Below, piece after piece: positions 24,347-32,691 of a DNA stretch of 64,000 nucleotides. The stretch is from NCBI RefSeq assembly GCF_003789055.1, contig NZ_ML119095.1, positions 1 through 64,000 on the forward strand, written 5' to 3'. The position numbers were made by a program, and so were the translations under genes. Numbering within the stretch: position 1 is the stretch's first letter; each line of letters starts with the position of its first letter. The notes beneath the pieces are model-generated. The model was given only the letters and a program-made list of their open reading frames with translations, had not been told where the DNA came from and ran no database searches. The stretch comes from Histidinibacterium lentulum (lineage in GTDB: Bacteria > Pseudomonadota > Alphaproteobacteria > Rhodobacterales > Rhodobacteraceae).

Positions 24347-25914
24347 TGTCGGCGACCTGGTTCGACCACGCCATCGCCACGGTGGCGCCGCGCATGGCGG
24401 CTCGGCGCGTGATGGCGCGTCAGGCATTCGAGACGCTGACGCGTGGCTATGACGGCGCGGCGCGCGGGCGACGGACGGACGGCTGGCGCGCGCCGGGATC
24501 CTCGGCCGACACCGAAATCGGCGTCGCCGGGGCGCTGCTGCGCGACCGCATGCGCGATCTGGTGCGCAACAACCCGCATGCGGCCAAGGCCGTGGCGGTG
24601 CTGGTCAACAACATCATCGGCGCGGGCATCATGCCCCGCGCCGCTAGCGGCGACGACAAGCTGGACCGGAAGGTCGATGCGCTCTTCGAACGCTGGACGG
24701 CGGACTGCGACGCCGATGGCCAGCTTGACTTCTATGGCCTGCAGACGCTGATCTGCCGGGAGATGGTCGAGGCGGGCGAGGTTCTGGTGCGCCGCCGCCT
24801 GCGGCGCGCGAGCGACGGCCTGCCGGTGCCGCTGCAATTGCAGGTGCTGGAAGCCGACTTCCTCGACGCCACCAAGTCCGGAGCCCTCGGCGCAGGGCGC
24901 CTCGTGCAGGGGATCGAGTTCGACCCGGTCGGGAAGCGCCGGGCTTACTGGCTGCATGCCGAGCATCCGGGCGACGCCTACGGGGCCTTGCAGAACGGGT
25001 TGCAGAGCCGCCCGGTCCCCGCGACCGAGATCGCCCATGTCTACGAGAAGCAGCGCACGCAAGCGCGCGGCGTCCCCTGGGGCGCGCCGGTGATCCGGTC
25101 GTTGCGTGATCTCGACGACTATGAAGTGGCCGAACTGGTTCGCAAGAAGACCGAGGCCTGCGTCACCGCCATCGTCTTCGGCGACGACGAGGCGCAACAG
25201 GGCATCGCGCCCTCCGTGGTCGATGCCGACGGCAACCGGGTGGAACAGTTCGAGCCGGGGCTGATCGCCTATGCCCGCGGCGGCAAGGACATCCGCTTCA
25301 ACCAGCCCTCGGCGACGGGCGGCTACGGCGAATACAAGCGCGCGAGCCTGCACACGATCTCGGCAGGCTTCCGCGTGCCCTACGAGCTGCTGACGGGGGA
25401 CCTGTCCCAAGTGAACTACTCCTCGATCCGGGCGGGTCTCGTGGAGTTCCGCCGCCAGATCGACGCCGTCCAATGGCAGCTGTTCATCCCGATGTTCTGC
25501 GCCCCGGTGTGGCGGTGGTTCACGGAAGCCGCATGGGCGGCGGGGCAGATCCCGTCGCCGATCGTGCCTGTGGAATGGTCGCCGCCGAAGTTCGAGGCGG
25601 TCGATCCGCAGAAGGACGCGATGGCGAACCTGCTGTCCATCCGCTCGGGCACCATGACGCTGGCCGAGGTGATCGCCCGGCAGGGCCGCAACCCCGACGC
25701 CGTGCTGGCCGAGATCGCGGCGACCAACGCCAAGCTCGACGCGCTGGGGTTGGTCCTCGACAGCGACCCTCGCCGCGTCACCAAGACCGGCAGCGCACAA
25801 TCCAAAGACGGGGCCAGCGATCCGGCGAACGATCCGGCCGCCGACGAACCAGACGCCGACGACCCGACCGCCGACGCGGATACAGACCCGGCGCAGGCCG
25901 ACCAACAGGACTGA
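24346..25914 (+). CDS. portal protein (lambda family)
   Basis: A 522-residue protein of the lambda gpB portal family. It contains DLVRNNPHAAKAVAVLVNNI (about 66-85), HVYEKQRTQARGVPWGAPVI (about 230-249) and PYELLTGDLSQVNYSSIRAG (about 345-364), all characteristic. The C-terminal 45 residues are Asp/Ala-rich and probably disordered. It forms the dodecameric DNA entry ring of the head and is translationally coupled to the gpW-like gene. Confidence 0.93.
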   Translation: MSATWFDHAIATVAPRMAARRVMARQAFETLTRGYDGAARGRRTDGWRAPGSSADTEIGVAGALLRDRMRDLVRNNPHAAKAVAVLVNNIIGAGIMPRAASGDDKLDRKVDALFERWTADCDADGQLDFYGLQTLICREMVEAGEVLVRRRLRRASDGLPVPLQLQVLEADFLDATKSGALGAGRLVQGIEFDPVGKRRAYWLHAEHPGDAYGALQNGLQSRPVPATEIAHVYEKQRTQARGVPWGAPVIRSLRDLDDYEVAELVRKKTEACVTAIVFGDDEAQQGIAPSVVDADGNRVEQFEPGLIAYARGGKDIRFNQPSATGGYGEYKRASLHTISAGFRVPYELLTGDLSQVNYSSIRAGLVEFRRQIDAVQWQLFIPMFCAPVWRWFTEAAWAAGQIPSPIVPVEWSPPKFEAVDPQKDAMANLLSIRSGTMTLAEVIARQGRNPDAVLAEIAATNAKLDALGLVLDSDPRRVTKTGSAQSKDGASDPANDPAADEPDADDPTADADTDPAQADQQD

Positions 25915-25919
25915 CCTTC

Positions 25920-27974
25920 ATGGACACGATGATCGAACTGCCGGCCATGCGCCGGTCGGCGGAGCTTGCGCCGAACACGGCCGATGCCGACAACCGCACC
26001 GTCGAGGTGGTCTGGTCGGCCGGGGCTCGCGTCCGCCGTGCCACCTTCTTCGGCGAGCCTTATGACGAGGAACTCAGCCTCGACCCGGCCCATGTCCGGC
26101 TCGACCGGCTGAACGCGGGCGCGCCGTTCCTGAAGGTGCACGAGCTCGACACGCTCGACGCGGTGATCGGCTCGGTCGTGCCGGGCTCGGCCCGGATCGA
26201 GAACGGTCGCGGCATCGCCTTGGTCCGGATCAGCGAGCGTGCCGATGTCGAGCCGATCTGGCGCGACATCCAGGCGGGGCACATCCGCGCCGTCTCCATC
26301 GGCTACCAGGTCCACCGGTTTGATATCTCGAAGCCTGATGGCGCCCGCGAGCTCTGGCGCGCGGTGGACTGGACGCCCTTCGAGGTCTCCGCCGTCGCGG
26401 TCGGAGCCGACCCAGCAGCGGGCTTCCGCGCCCAGCACCCCCTTCACGACTGCGTCCTCCACCGCCGGGACGCCCCTTCCACCACGAAAGGACCGATCCC
26501 GATGACGGACACGACCCAGACCCCGGCGAGCGACGCCGCAACCCCCGCCAACACCCAGCCGACCGCGCCGGTCGAAACCGAGGACACCCCCATGACCGAG
26601 CCGAAACCGGCTGCGCCCGACCCGAAGGTCGCGGCCAGCGAGACGCGCAGCCAGAAGACGCAGGTAACTCCCGCGCCCGATACCGAAGTGGTCGCCACCC
26701 GCGCCCGCGAGGCCGAGCGCGACCGCGTCTCCACCATTTACGATCTGGCCGGGCGGCTGAACCTCGAGCGCGGCTTCGCCGAGGATCTGGTCAAGCGCGG
26801 CGTCAGCATCGACGAGTCCCGCCGACTGATCCTCGACCAGGTCGCCGCGAAATCCGACGAGACCCGGAACTTCCCCCATGTCTCCGTCCCGCTCGGCGGC
26901 CGAGACGAGTGCATCACCCGCCGTGACGCGGTGGCGAACGCACTGCTGCACCGCTACAGCCCAACGCTGTTCCAGCTCGAGGACGCCGCGCGCCAGTATC
27001 GCGGCATGACGCTGCTGGAGCTCGCCCGCGAAAGCCTCGGCAATGCCGGGGTCAACACGCGCGGCCTGTCGCGTGACGAGGTGGCGACGCGCGCGCTGCA
27101 CTCGACCTCGGACTTCCCCGAGATCCTGTCGGCCGTCACCAACAAGACGCTGCGGCAGGCCTACGAGGCCTATCCCCGCACCTTCATGCTGTTCTGTCGC
27201 CAGGTGCTGGCGACCGACTTCAAGGCGATGCATCGCGTCCAGCTCGGCGAAGCCCCGCAGCTGCTCGAGGTCGGCGAAAGCGGCGAGTTCAAGCGCGGCA
27301 CGCTGGGCGAGAGCAAGGAGAGCTACAAGGTCAAGACCTATGGCCGGGTGGTCGCCATCACCCGTCAGACGCTGATCAACGACGATCTCGACGCCTTCAC
27401 CCGCATCCCGGCGATGTACGGCAACTCCATCGCCCAGCTGGAGTCGGACGTGGTCTGGGGCATCATCACCGCCAACCCGGCGATGGCCGACGGCAATGCG
27501 CTCTTCCACACCACCCACAAGAACCTGGCAGGCACCGGCGCGGCGCTCGATGTCAGCAGCGTCGGAGCGGCGCGCGCGGCGATGGCCAAGCAGACCGGCC
27601 TCGACAAGAAGACGGTGCTGAACGTCCGGCCTGCCTTCCTGATCGTGCCGGCCTCACTGGAACTGAAAGCCGAACAGCTGGTGGCCCAGAACCTCGTGCC
27701 CGCCGCGACGTCCAGCGTGGTGCCGCAGTCGATCAGGACGCTGGCGCCGATCAGCGAGCCCCGGCTCGACGCCGCCAGCGAGACCGCCTGGTATCTGGCG
27801 GCCAGCCCGAACCAGATCGACACCATCGAGTACGCCTATCTCGAGGGCCAGCAGGGCGCCTATATCGAGACGCGCAACGGCTTCGACGTCGACGGGGTCG
27901 AGATCAAGTGCCGCCTCGACTTCGGAGCCAAGGCCATCGACTGGCGCGGCCTCTACAAGAACCCGGGCGCGTAA
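25920..27974 (+). CDS. prohead protease/major capsid fusion protein
   Basis: A 684-residue fusion. Residues 1-180 form an HK97-type prohead protease (ELSLDPAHVRLDRLNAGAPF, FLKVHELDTLDAVIGSV with the catalytic His, and IRAVSIGYQVHRF with the Ser). A low-complexity, scaffold-like linker (about 195-290) follows. Then comes a Mu-type major capsid domain (TLLELARESLGNAG, AMHRVQLGEAPQLLEVGE, RQTLINDDLDAFTRIPAMYG). Such fusions are known in alphaproteobacterial phages. An internal ATG at 26502 with a good ribosome-binding site may also yield a shorter scaffold-capsid product. Confidence 0.92.
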   Translation: MDTMIELPAMRRSAELAPNTADADNRTVEVVWSAGARVRRATFFGEPYDEELSLDPAHVRLDRLNAGAPFLKVHELDTLDAVIGSVVPGSARIENGRGIALVRISERADVEPIWRDIQAGHIRAVSIGYQVHRFDISKPDGARELWRAVDWTPFEVSAVAVGADPAAGFRAQHPLHDCVLHRRDAPSTTKGPIPMTDTTQTPASDAATPANTQPTAPVETEDTPMTEPKPAAPDPKVAASETRSQKTQVTPAPDTEVVATRAREAERDRVSTIYDLAGRLNLERGFAEDLVKRGVSIDESRRLILDQVAAKSDETRNFPHVSVPLGGRDECITRRDAVANALLHRYSPTLFQLEDAARQYRGMTLLELARESLGNAGVNTRGLSRDEVATRALHSTSDFPEILSAVTNKTLRQAYEAYPRTFMLFCRQVLATDFKAMHRVQLGEAPQLLEVGESGEFKRGTLGESKESYKVKTYGRVVAITRQTLINDDLDAFTRIPAMYGNSIAQLESDVVWGIITANPAMADGNALFHTTHKNLAGTGAALDVSSVGAARAAMAKQTGLDKKTVLNVRPAFLIVPASLELKAEQLVAQNLVPAATSSVVPQSIRTLAPISEPRLDAASETAWYLAASPNQIDTIEYAYLEGQQGAYIETRNGFDVDGVEIKCRLDFGAKAIDWRGLYKNPGA
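26487..26504 (+). promoter_or_regulatory. internal ribosome-binding site and start in the protease-capsid gene
   Basis: AAAGGA (26487-26492) lies 9 bases before an in-frame ATG (26502), exactly at the border between the protease domain and the low-complexity linker. Initiation here would give a 490-residue scaffold-capsid protein. This mirrors lambda Nu3, which starts inside gene C. Confidence 0.55.
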
Positions 27975-28000
27975 GGCGCGCTTCCTGAACCCTGACACAC

Positions 28001-28031
28001 GGGCGGTCCTGACGGGCCGCCCTTCGTCTTT
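28001..28031 (+). terminator. hairpin after the capsid gene, weak terminator
   Basis: GGGCGG and CCGCCC (28001-28022) form a stem with an inner CC/GG pair, followed by TTCGTCTTT. The tail is only moderately T-rich. It could attenuate or process the transcript between the capsid and decoration genes. Confidence 0.45.
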
Positions 28032-28048
28032 CCACGAGGATCCCCATC

Positions 28049-28384
28049 ATGAAAACCTACGTCCAGCCCGGCAACACCATCACCCTGACCGCGCCCTATG
28101 CCGTCGCCTCCGGCGATGGCCTGCTCGTCGGCTCCATCTTCGGCATCGCCGCGGGTGCCGCCGCCATTGGCGAGCCCGTCGAGACCGCGCTCGTCGGCGT
28201 GTTCGACATCACCAAGGTCGGCTCCCAGGCGTGGACGGTTGGCGCCAAGGTCTATTGGGACGACACCAACAAGCGCACCACGACCGTCGCGACCGACAAC
28301 ACCCTCATCGGCGCGGCCGTCGAGGCGGTGGCGAGCGGCGCCGGCGACACCATCGGCCGGGTGCGCCTGAACGCGACGTTCTGA
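28049..28384 (+). CDS. DUF2190-type capsid decoration protein
   Basis: A 111-residue beta-rich protein (MKTYVQPGNTITLTAPYAVA, then GDGLLVGSIFGIAAGAAAIG, and GAKVYWDDTNKRTTT). This is the signature of DUF2190 proteins, which cement or decorate phage capsids in the position of lambda gpD. It follows the capsid gene and overlaps the next start (ATG at 28384). Confidence 0.85.
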   Translation: MKTYVQPGNTITLTAPYAVASGDGLLVGSIFGIAAGAAAIGEPVETALVGVFDITKVGSQAWTVGAKVYWDDTNKRTTTVATDNTLIGAAVEAVASGAGDTIGRVRLNATF

Positions 28385-28695
28385 TGTCGGCCTTCGCCGC
28401 CGCCATCGGCGCGCTCTTCGCCGATCCGAACATCGGCCGGGACGCGGTCTACATCGCCGACGGCGGTACACCCGTGCTGGTGCGTGCCGTCGCCCGTCGC
28501 GCCGACGCGGTCACCGACTTCGGCGACGCGCGGCTCTGGTCCGAAACCACCCGGATCGACCTGCGCGTGGCCGAGGTGGCGAACCCGCGTCCCGGCGACC
28601 GCATCGAGATCGACGGCGAGGCCTTCCTCATACAGGGCGAGCCGGTCCGCGACCGCGAGCGGCTGGTCTGGACCGTCGACCTGAGGCCCGCGTGA
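28384..28695 (+). CDS. gpFII-like head-tail adaptor
   Basis: A 103-residue protein (MSAFAAAIGALFADPNIGRD; RIDLRVAEVANPRPGDRIEI; AFLIQGEPVRDRERLVWTVD). The length, the PRPGDRIEIDGE-like turn and the C-terminal strand match the head-tail joining family of lambda gpFII/Gifsy-2. It lies between the decoration and Z-like genes, as expected. Confidence 0.75.
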   Translation: MSAFAAAIGALFADPNIGRDAVYIADGGTPVLVRAVARRADAVTDFGDARLWSETTRIDLRVAEVANPRPGDRIEIDGEAFLIQGEPVRDRERLVWTVDLRPA

Positions 28696-29321
28696 AACTG
28701 AAGCTCGACATCGATCCCGACATCGTCGCGATGATGGCGGCCGAGGTCGCGGCGGGTGAACGGGCCGTCACCGCCGCCATTCGCGAGGCCGGGACTGGGC
28801 TGAAGACGGCGTGGCGGTTGCAGATCACCGACGCGGGGCTTGGTACACGGCTCGCCAACTCGATCCGGAGCCAGAACTTCCCGAGGTCGGGCGAGAGCCT
28901 TGAGGCTGCGGCGCTGGTCTGGTCGAAGGCGCCAGTAATCGTCGGTGCGCATGACACCGGGCCGCTGATCCGATCGAAGAACGGGTTCTGGCTGGCGATC
29001 CCGCTGCCCGCGGCGGGCAAATCCCTGCGCGGCGGCCGGATCACCCCCGGTGAATGGGAGCGGCGACGCGGCCTCCGCCTGCGTTTCGTCTATCGCCGGA
29101 CGGGCCCCAGCCTGCTGGTCGCCGAGGGGCGGCTGAACACGAAAGGCCAGGCGGTGGTGTCGCGGTCGAAGACCGGGCGCGGAAAGGTCACTGCGCCGAT
29201 CTTCCTGCTGGTGCCGCAGGTCAAGCTGCCGAAGCGGCTGGATCTGGCGCGGGATGCAGACCGGGCGTTGGACAGCGTGCCGGGGCTGATCGTGGCGAAC
29301 TGGGTGGGGGGTAGGTTGTGA
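28692..29321 (+). CDS. gpZ-like minor tail protein (DUF6441-like)
   Basis: A 209-residue protein starting at GTG inside the previous stop. It contains VTAAIREAGTGLKTAWRLQI (about 20-39), a KAPVIVGAHDTGPLI segment and APIFLLVPQVKLPKRLDLAR near the end, the form of tail-completion proteins (I believe DUF6441). In the lambda order the U-like tail terminator should follow at once; here the mercury-resistance locus intervenes. Confidence 0.72.
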   Translation: MKLKLDIDPDIVAMMAAEVAAGERAVTAAIREAGTGLKTAWRLQITDAGLGTRLANSIRSQNFPRSGESLEAAALVWSKAPVIVGAHDTGPLIRSKNGFWLAIPLPAAGKSLRGGRITPGEWERRRGLRLRFVYRRTGPSLLVAEGRLNTKGQAVVSRSKTGRGKVTAPIFLLVPQVKLPKRLDLARDADRALDSVPGLIVANWVGGRL

Positions 29322-29371
29322 TCGCATCGATGCGCAATCTTGCTCGGCAGCCACGAAACCGACGGCTCGGG

Positions 29372-30808
29372 TTACCCCGCGCAGCACGACAGCTTCGCGA
29401 CATCCTTGTCGAAGGTCTGCGCGGCGAGCTTCAGCCCCTCTACCGTGGTCAGATAGGGGAAGATCGTCTCGCCGAGCGCCTTTGTCGTCATGCCGAACTT
29501 GAGCGCCATGGCGAGCGTCTGGACACTGTCGGCTCCCTCCGGCGCCATGATCACGCCGCCCAGGAGGCGGTCGGTCGCCCGGTCCGCGACGAGCTTGATC
29601 AGGCCGCGCGTGTCGCGGGCGGCGAGCGCGCGGGGCACGTTGTCGAGCGTCAGCACACTGGTCTTGACGTCATGACCCGCGGCGCGCGCCTGCGCCTCGG
29701 TCAGCCCGACGCCGGCGACCTGCGGATCGGTGAACACCACCCACGGCATCGCGGCGTTGTCGTAGCGCTCCGCCCCGCCCAGAACGGCGTTGCGGGACGC
29801 GAGCTTGGCGCCATAGGCGGCCATGTAGACGATTTGGTCGCGGTCGGTCACATCGCCCGCCGCGAAGATGCCGGCCTTCGTGGTCTGCATGTCGTCGCCC
29901 ACCCGGATCGCGCCACGCGCGTCGGTCTCGACGCCCATCTCCGCGAGGCCCAGCCCCTCGGTGTTGGCTGCGCGTCCCGTCGTCAGGACGAGGCGGTCGG
30001 CCGTCAGATCGCGGTCTGCGCCGTCCACCGTCACCGTCAGGACCGCACGGGCCCCGTCGCGCCGTGCGGCGTCGTAGGTCGCGCCATCGACAACCGCGAC
30101 GCCCTCGGCGCGCAGCGTCTCCGTCAGCGCCCGGGACACCTCCGGCTCTGTGCGCGGCAGCAGGCGCGAGCGGCAGACAATGGTGACGCGGGTGCCCATC
30201 CGCGCCATCATCTGCGCCAGCTCCACGCCGATGTAGCCGCCGCCGAGGAAGATCAGGCTTTCGGGCAACCGGTCCAGCTCCAGCAGCGACGTGCTGTCGA
30301 GCGTTGGTGCGTCCTGGATCCCAGGGATGTCGGGCACGGCGGGTCGGCCACCGGTCGCGACGATCACCTTGGGAGCCGTGATCCTGCGCCCGCCGACCTC
30401 GACCCCGCCGAGGACGAGACGCGCCGGACCCTCGTCGAGATAGGTCACACCGCCGTAGCCCGGCAGCAGATCGGCGTACTTCTTCTGGCGCAGTGTCGCG
30501 ACAAGATCGTCCTTGGCCGCAATCAGCGCCGACCAGTCGGCGACCTGCGCCTCGCTGTTCAGGCCCGGGAACCGATGTGCTGTCTGCGCACCGTGCAGGG
30601 CTTCCGCGGCCCGGATCATCGTCTTGGAGGGCACACAGCCCACGTTCACGCAGGTCCCGCCGATGGTGCCATGGCCGATCAGCGCGACGCGCTTGCCTCC
30701 CTCGGCGGCGGTGATCGCGGCCGAGAACCCGGCCGATCCGGCGCCGATCACGGCAAGGTCGAAATCGCCCTTGGGCGCGCAGCAATCGTCTTTCATCAAG
30801 TCATCCAT
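29372..30808 (-). CDS. merA: mercuric reductase MerA
   Basis: A 478-residue flavoprotein that reduces Hg(II) to Hg(0) with NADPH in the cytoplasm. It has an FAD-binding GAGSAGFSAAITAAEGGKRV segment (from residue 23), the redox-active GGTCVNVGCVPSK (about 50-62), an NAD(P)-binding FLGGGYIGVELAQM (about 187-200), and the C-terminal metal-binding Cys pair KLSCCAG. The N-terminal HMA domain found in many MerA proteins is absent; only a short DDCCAP stretch is present. It overlaps the end of merF by 8 bases and is last in merTPFA. Confidence 0.96.
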   Translation of the reverse strand: MDDLMKDDCCAPKGDFDLAVIGAGSAGFSAAITAAEGGKRVALIGHGTIGGTCVNVGCVPSKTMIRAAEALHGAQTAHRFPGLNSEAQVADWSALIAAKDDLVATLRQKKYADLLPGYGGVTYLDEGPARLVLGGVEVGGRRITAPKVIVATGGRPAVPDIPGIQDAPTLDSTSLLELDRLPESLIFLGGGYIGVELAQMMARMGTRVTIVCRSRLLPRTEPEVSRALTETLRAEGVAVVDGATYDAARRDGARAVLTVTVDGADRDLTADRLVLTTGRAANTEGLGLAEMGVETDARGAIRVGDDMQTTKAGIFAAGDVTDRDQIVYMAAYGAKLASRNAVLGGAERYDNAAMPWVVFTDPQVAGVGLTEAQARAAGHDVKTSVLTLDNVPRALAARDTRGLIKLVADRATDRLLGGVIMAPEGADSVQTLAMALKFGMTTKALGETIFPYLTTVEGLKLAAQTFDKDVAKLSCCAG

Positions 30809-31034
30809 CCGTTCGAGTGGTCTGGCGCCGCTGCCGTCTCCAGACCGCGTACACGGTCAGCGCGACGAAAAAGGCGAGCGCGGGCAGCAGAACGTAGTCG
30901 AGCCAACCCAGCCAGGCCGACAGGCCCACGGCACCCAGAAGCACCACCAGCACCGGAGTGAAGCAGCAGAGCGCCGCGATGACGGTGCCGACGATCCCTG
31001 TCGCGATCAGCTTGCGGTCGGACTGCTCGGTCAT
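30801..31034 (-). CDS. merF: mercury transport protein MerF
   Basis: A 77-residue inner-membrane protein with two helices (about 9-30 and 38-58). The first vicinal Cys pair is present in IAALCCFTPVLVVLLGAVG. The second pair usual near the MerF C-terminus is missing; the protein ends VWRRQRRQTTRTDG. It would import Hg(II) handed over by MerP and pass it to MerA. The ATG at 31034 is chosen because the conserved part begins there. It lies between merP and merA. Confidence 0.88.
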   Translation of the reverse strand: MTEQSDRKLIATGIVGTVIAALCCFTPVLVVLLGAVGLSAWLGWLDYVLLPALAFFVALTVYAVWRRQRRQTTRTDG

Positions 31035-31038
31035 CTCG

Positions 31039-31344
31039 TCAGCCCGCGACACGCGCCGGGTAGCCTGCATTGGCCGACGCGGTCGCGATGGCGTCGGCGC
31101 TCGTCGCGGCGGTGTCGAAGATCACCGTGGCGGTGCGGGCATCGAAGTCGATCTCGACGGCGCGCACGCCCGCGACGCCCTCCATCGCACGCTTCACGGT
31201 GACTGGGCAGAGCGCGCAGGTCATGTTGTCCACCGCGAAGGTGACGGTCTGCTCGGCGGCGACGGTCTGCGCGGCAACAGGGATGGCGGTGATCGGCACA
31301 ACGGCGGTCAGGCCGAACAAGGCGAGTGCAAGGATCTTCTTCAT
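31039..31344 (-). CDS. merP: periplasmic mercury-binding protein MerP
   Basis: A 101-residue protein with a Sec signal peptide (MKKILALALFGLTAVVPITA, cleavage after VAAQ or nearby) and one HMA domain. The metal-binding loop is DNMTCALCPVTVKRAMEGV (about 39-57) with two cysteines. It scavenges Hg(II) in the periplasm and delivers it to MerT or MerF. It lies 18 bases downstream of merT and 4 bases upstream of the merF start. Confidence 0.94.
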   Translation of the reverse strand: MKKILALALFGLTAVVPITAIPVAAQTVAAEQTVTFAVDNMTCALCPVTVKRAMEGVAGVRAVEIDFDARTATVIFDTAATSADAIATASANAGYPARVAG

Positions 31345-31362
31345 GTGGATGTCCTTTCGGGG

Positions 31363-31752
31363 TCAGTAGAGAAGCGGGGCCCACCAGTCGATGGTGAGGG
31401 CTGCGAGAACGAGGATCAGGGAGGCCCAGAGAGCCGACTTGGTGATGCGCGCCGATGCTGGCCTTGCGCAGTAGGAACCGGGTTCGCAGACGGTTGGCTT
31501 GCGGAAATAGACCTGCCAGAAACCCGCCGCGATGAAGCCGAGCGCGATCACGGCGAAGATCGGCTTGTAAGGCTCCAGAGCCGTCAGGTTGCCGATCCAG
31601 GCGCCCGAGATGCCGAGAGTCAGAAGCACCAGCGGCCCGATGCAGCAGGCCGAGGCGAGAAAGGCGCCCACCACACCGCCCGCCGCGAGCCAGCCCTTTC
31701 GGGCGGGGCGATCCGCGCCCGTGCTGTCCGTTCTGTCGTCTGTCAGCGCCAT
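31363..31752 (-). CDS. merT: mercuric transport protein MerT
   Basis: A 129-residue inner-membrane protein with three predicted helices. The first carries the Cys pair in FLASACCIGPLVLLTLG (about 28-44) and the cytoplasmic loop carries CEPGSYCARP (about 88-97), the two cysteine pairs of MerT. It is the first gene after the mer promoter. The open frame reaches upstream to 31830 through the promoter, so ATG 31752 (MALTDDRTD) is preferred. Confidence 0.93.
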   Translation of the reverse strand: MALTDDRTDSTGADRPARKGWLAAGGVVGAFLASACCIGPLVLLTLGISGAWIGNLTALEPYKPIFAVIALGFIAAGFWQVYFRKPTVCEPGSYCARPASARITKSALWASLILVLAALTIDWWAPLLY

Positions 31753-31783
31753 GTCGCGCACCTCTCGTCTGTGATTGACGATG

Positions 31784-31814
31784 GGTGTAGGGTCTGTAGC
31801 AACTACAGGCTCAA
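31784..31814 (-). promoter_or_regulatory. MerR-regulated mer promoter and operator
   Basis: On the minus strand a -35 TTGAGC (31809-31814) and a -10 TACACC (31784-31789) are separated by exactly 19 bases. This long spacer is the hallmark of MerR-type promoters. The spacer contains the dyad CTGTAG-N3-CTACAG (31794-31808), where the MerR dimer would bind and untwist DNA when Hg(II) is present. It drives merTPFA; merR reads the other way from the same region. Confidence 0.85.
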
Positions 31815-31828
31815 GAGGAAACTTGCCC

Positions 31829-32254
31829 ATGACCGATCACGAGCGCGAGAGCGGCTTCACACGCGGCGACCTGGCCCGGGCGACCGGCTGCAACATCGAG
31901 ACGATCCGCTATTACGAGAAGACCGGCCTGCTGCCCGACCCGCCCCGCACGGACGCCGGCTACCGGGTCTATTCCGCCGCACACGCCACACGCCTCCGCT
32001 TCATCCTGCGCGCCCGCGAACTCGGGTTCTCGATGGAGGACATCCGCGGGCTGATGGGGCTCGGCGACGGCGCCGCGCCGACCTGCGCCGAGGTCAAGGA
32101 ACGGACGGAGCGGCACCTTGCCGATGTCCGCGCGAGGATCGCGGATCTTCGGCGTATCGAATCCGTCCTCGCTACAACTGCATCCAGGTGTTCGGGCGCC
32201 GAAGTCCCCGATTGTCCGGTGCTCGACGCGATTTCCAACTCGGCCGACCCATGA
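31829..32254 (+). CDS. merR: mercury-responsive regulator MerR
   Basis: A 141-residue MerR-family regulator. The N-terminal winged helix is LARATGCNIETIRYYEKTGL (about 13-32) and the dimerisation helix follows. The three mercury-binding cysteines are visible: TCAEVKERTE (about 90), RCSGAEV and DCPVLDAI. It represses and activates the divergent merT promoter. Its stop codon overlaps the start of the phage tail-terminator gene (ATGA), so readthrough from merR enters the late tail genes. Confidence 0.94.
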   Translation: MTDHERESGFTRGDLARATGCNIETIRYYEKTGLLPDPPRTDAGYRVYSAAHATRLRFILRARELGFSMEDIRGLMGLGDGAAPTCAEVKERTERHLADVRARIADLRRIESVLATTASRCSGAEVPDCPVLDAISNSADP

Positions 32255-32667
32255 CACCTCGCGAAACCATCCTCGTCGCGCTGCACGCGCGGCTCTCGGC
32301 GCTGCCCGCCACCGCTCTGCGCGGGGACGTGCTGCCCGAGCGCATGCCGGTCGAGGGCCTGATGATCCTGCGCGATGGCGAACCAGGTGCGCCCGAAGTC
32401 ACGCTGTCGCCGCTGCGCTATCACTACCAGCACCGAGCCGAGATCGAGGCGGTCGTTCAGGGTGCCGATCGCGACGCCGCCTTTGACACGCTGACCGCCA
32501 GCATCGGCGCAGCGCTCGCCGCCGACCGGACGCTGGGCGGGTTCTGCGACTGGGTCGAGGCCGAAGCCCCGCGCCCGGTCGATCTGCCGGTCGAGGGCGC
32601 GGCGAGTCTGAAGGCCGCCGTTATCCCGGTCGTGCTGCACTATTCCACGGCCGACCCGCTGGCCTGA
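32251..32667 (+). CDS. gpU-like tail terminator
   Basis: A 138-residue protein (MTPRETILVALHARLSALPA; YHYQHRAEIEAVVQGADRDA; AASLKAAVIPVVLHYSTADP). The N-terminal helix, the central strand pattern and the C-terminal strand match phage tail-terminator proteins, often labelled acyl-CoA transferase in databases. It starts within the merR stop. It caps the growing tail tube and follows the Z-like gene once the mer insert is ignored. Confidence 0.78.
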   Translation: MTPRETILVALHARLSALPATALRGDVLPERMPVEGLMILRDGEPGAPEVTLSPLRYHYQHRAEIEAVVQGADRDAAFDTLTASIGAALAADRTLGGFCDWVEAEAPRPVDLPVEGAASLKAAVIPVVLHYSTADPLA

Positions 32668-32691
32668 CCCAACCGACCACAGGAGACGAAC

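Larger units (their letters stand above)
29322..32250. mobile_element. mercury-resistance cargo inserted in the phage late operon
   Basis: merR (plus) and merTPFA (minus) lie between two morphogenesis genes that are normally adjacent. No transposase, resolvase or clear inverted repeats were seen at the edges. The left edge lies within the 50 bases between the Z-like stop (29321) and the merA stop (29372). On the right, the merR stop overlaps the ATG of the tail terminator (ATGA, 32251-32254). Both flanking phage genes look intact. Confidence 0.8.

Noticed and set aside
32251-32254. Assembly error joining merR to the phage gene
   Set aside because: Both genes are full length with normal termini and the 4-base overlap is of the usual coupled type, so the sequence itself gives no sign of misassembly, although it cannot be excluded.
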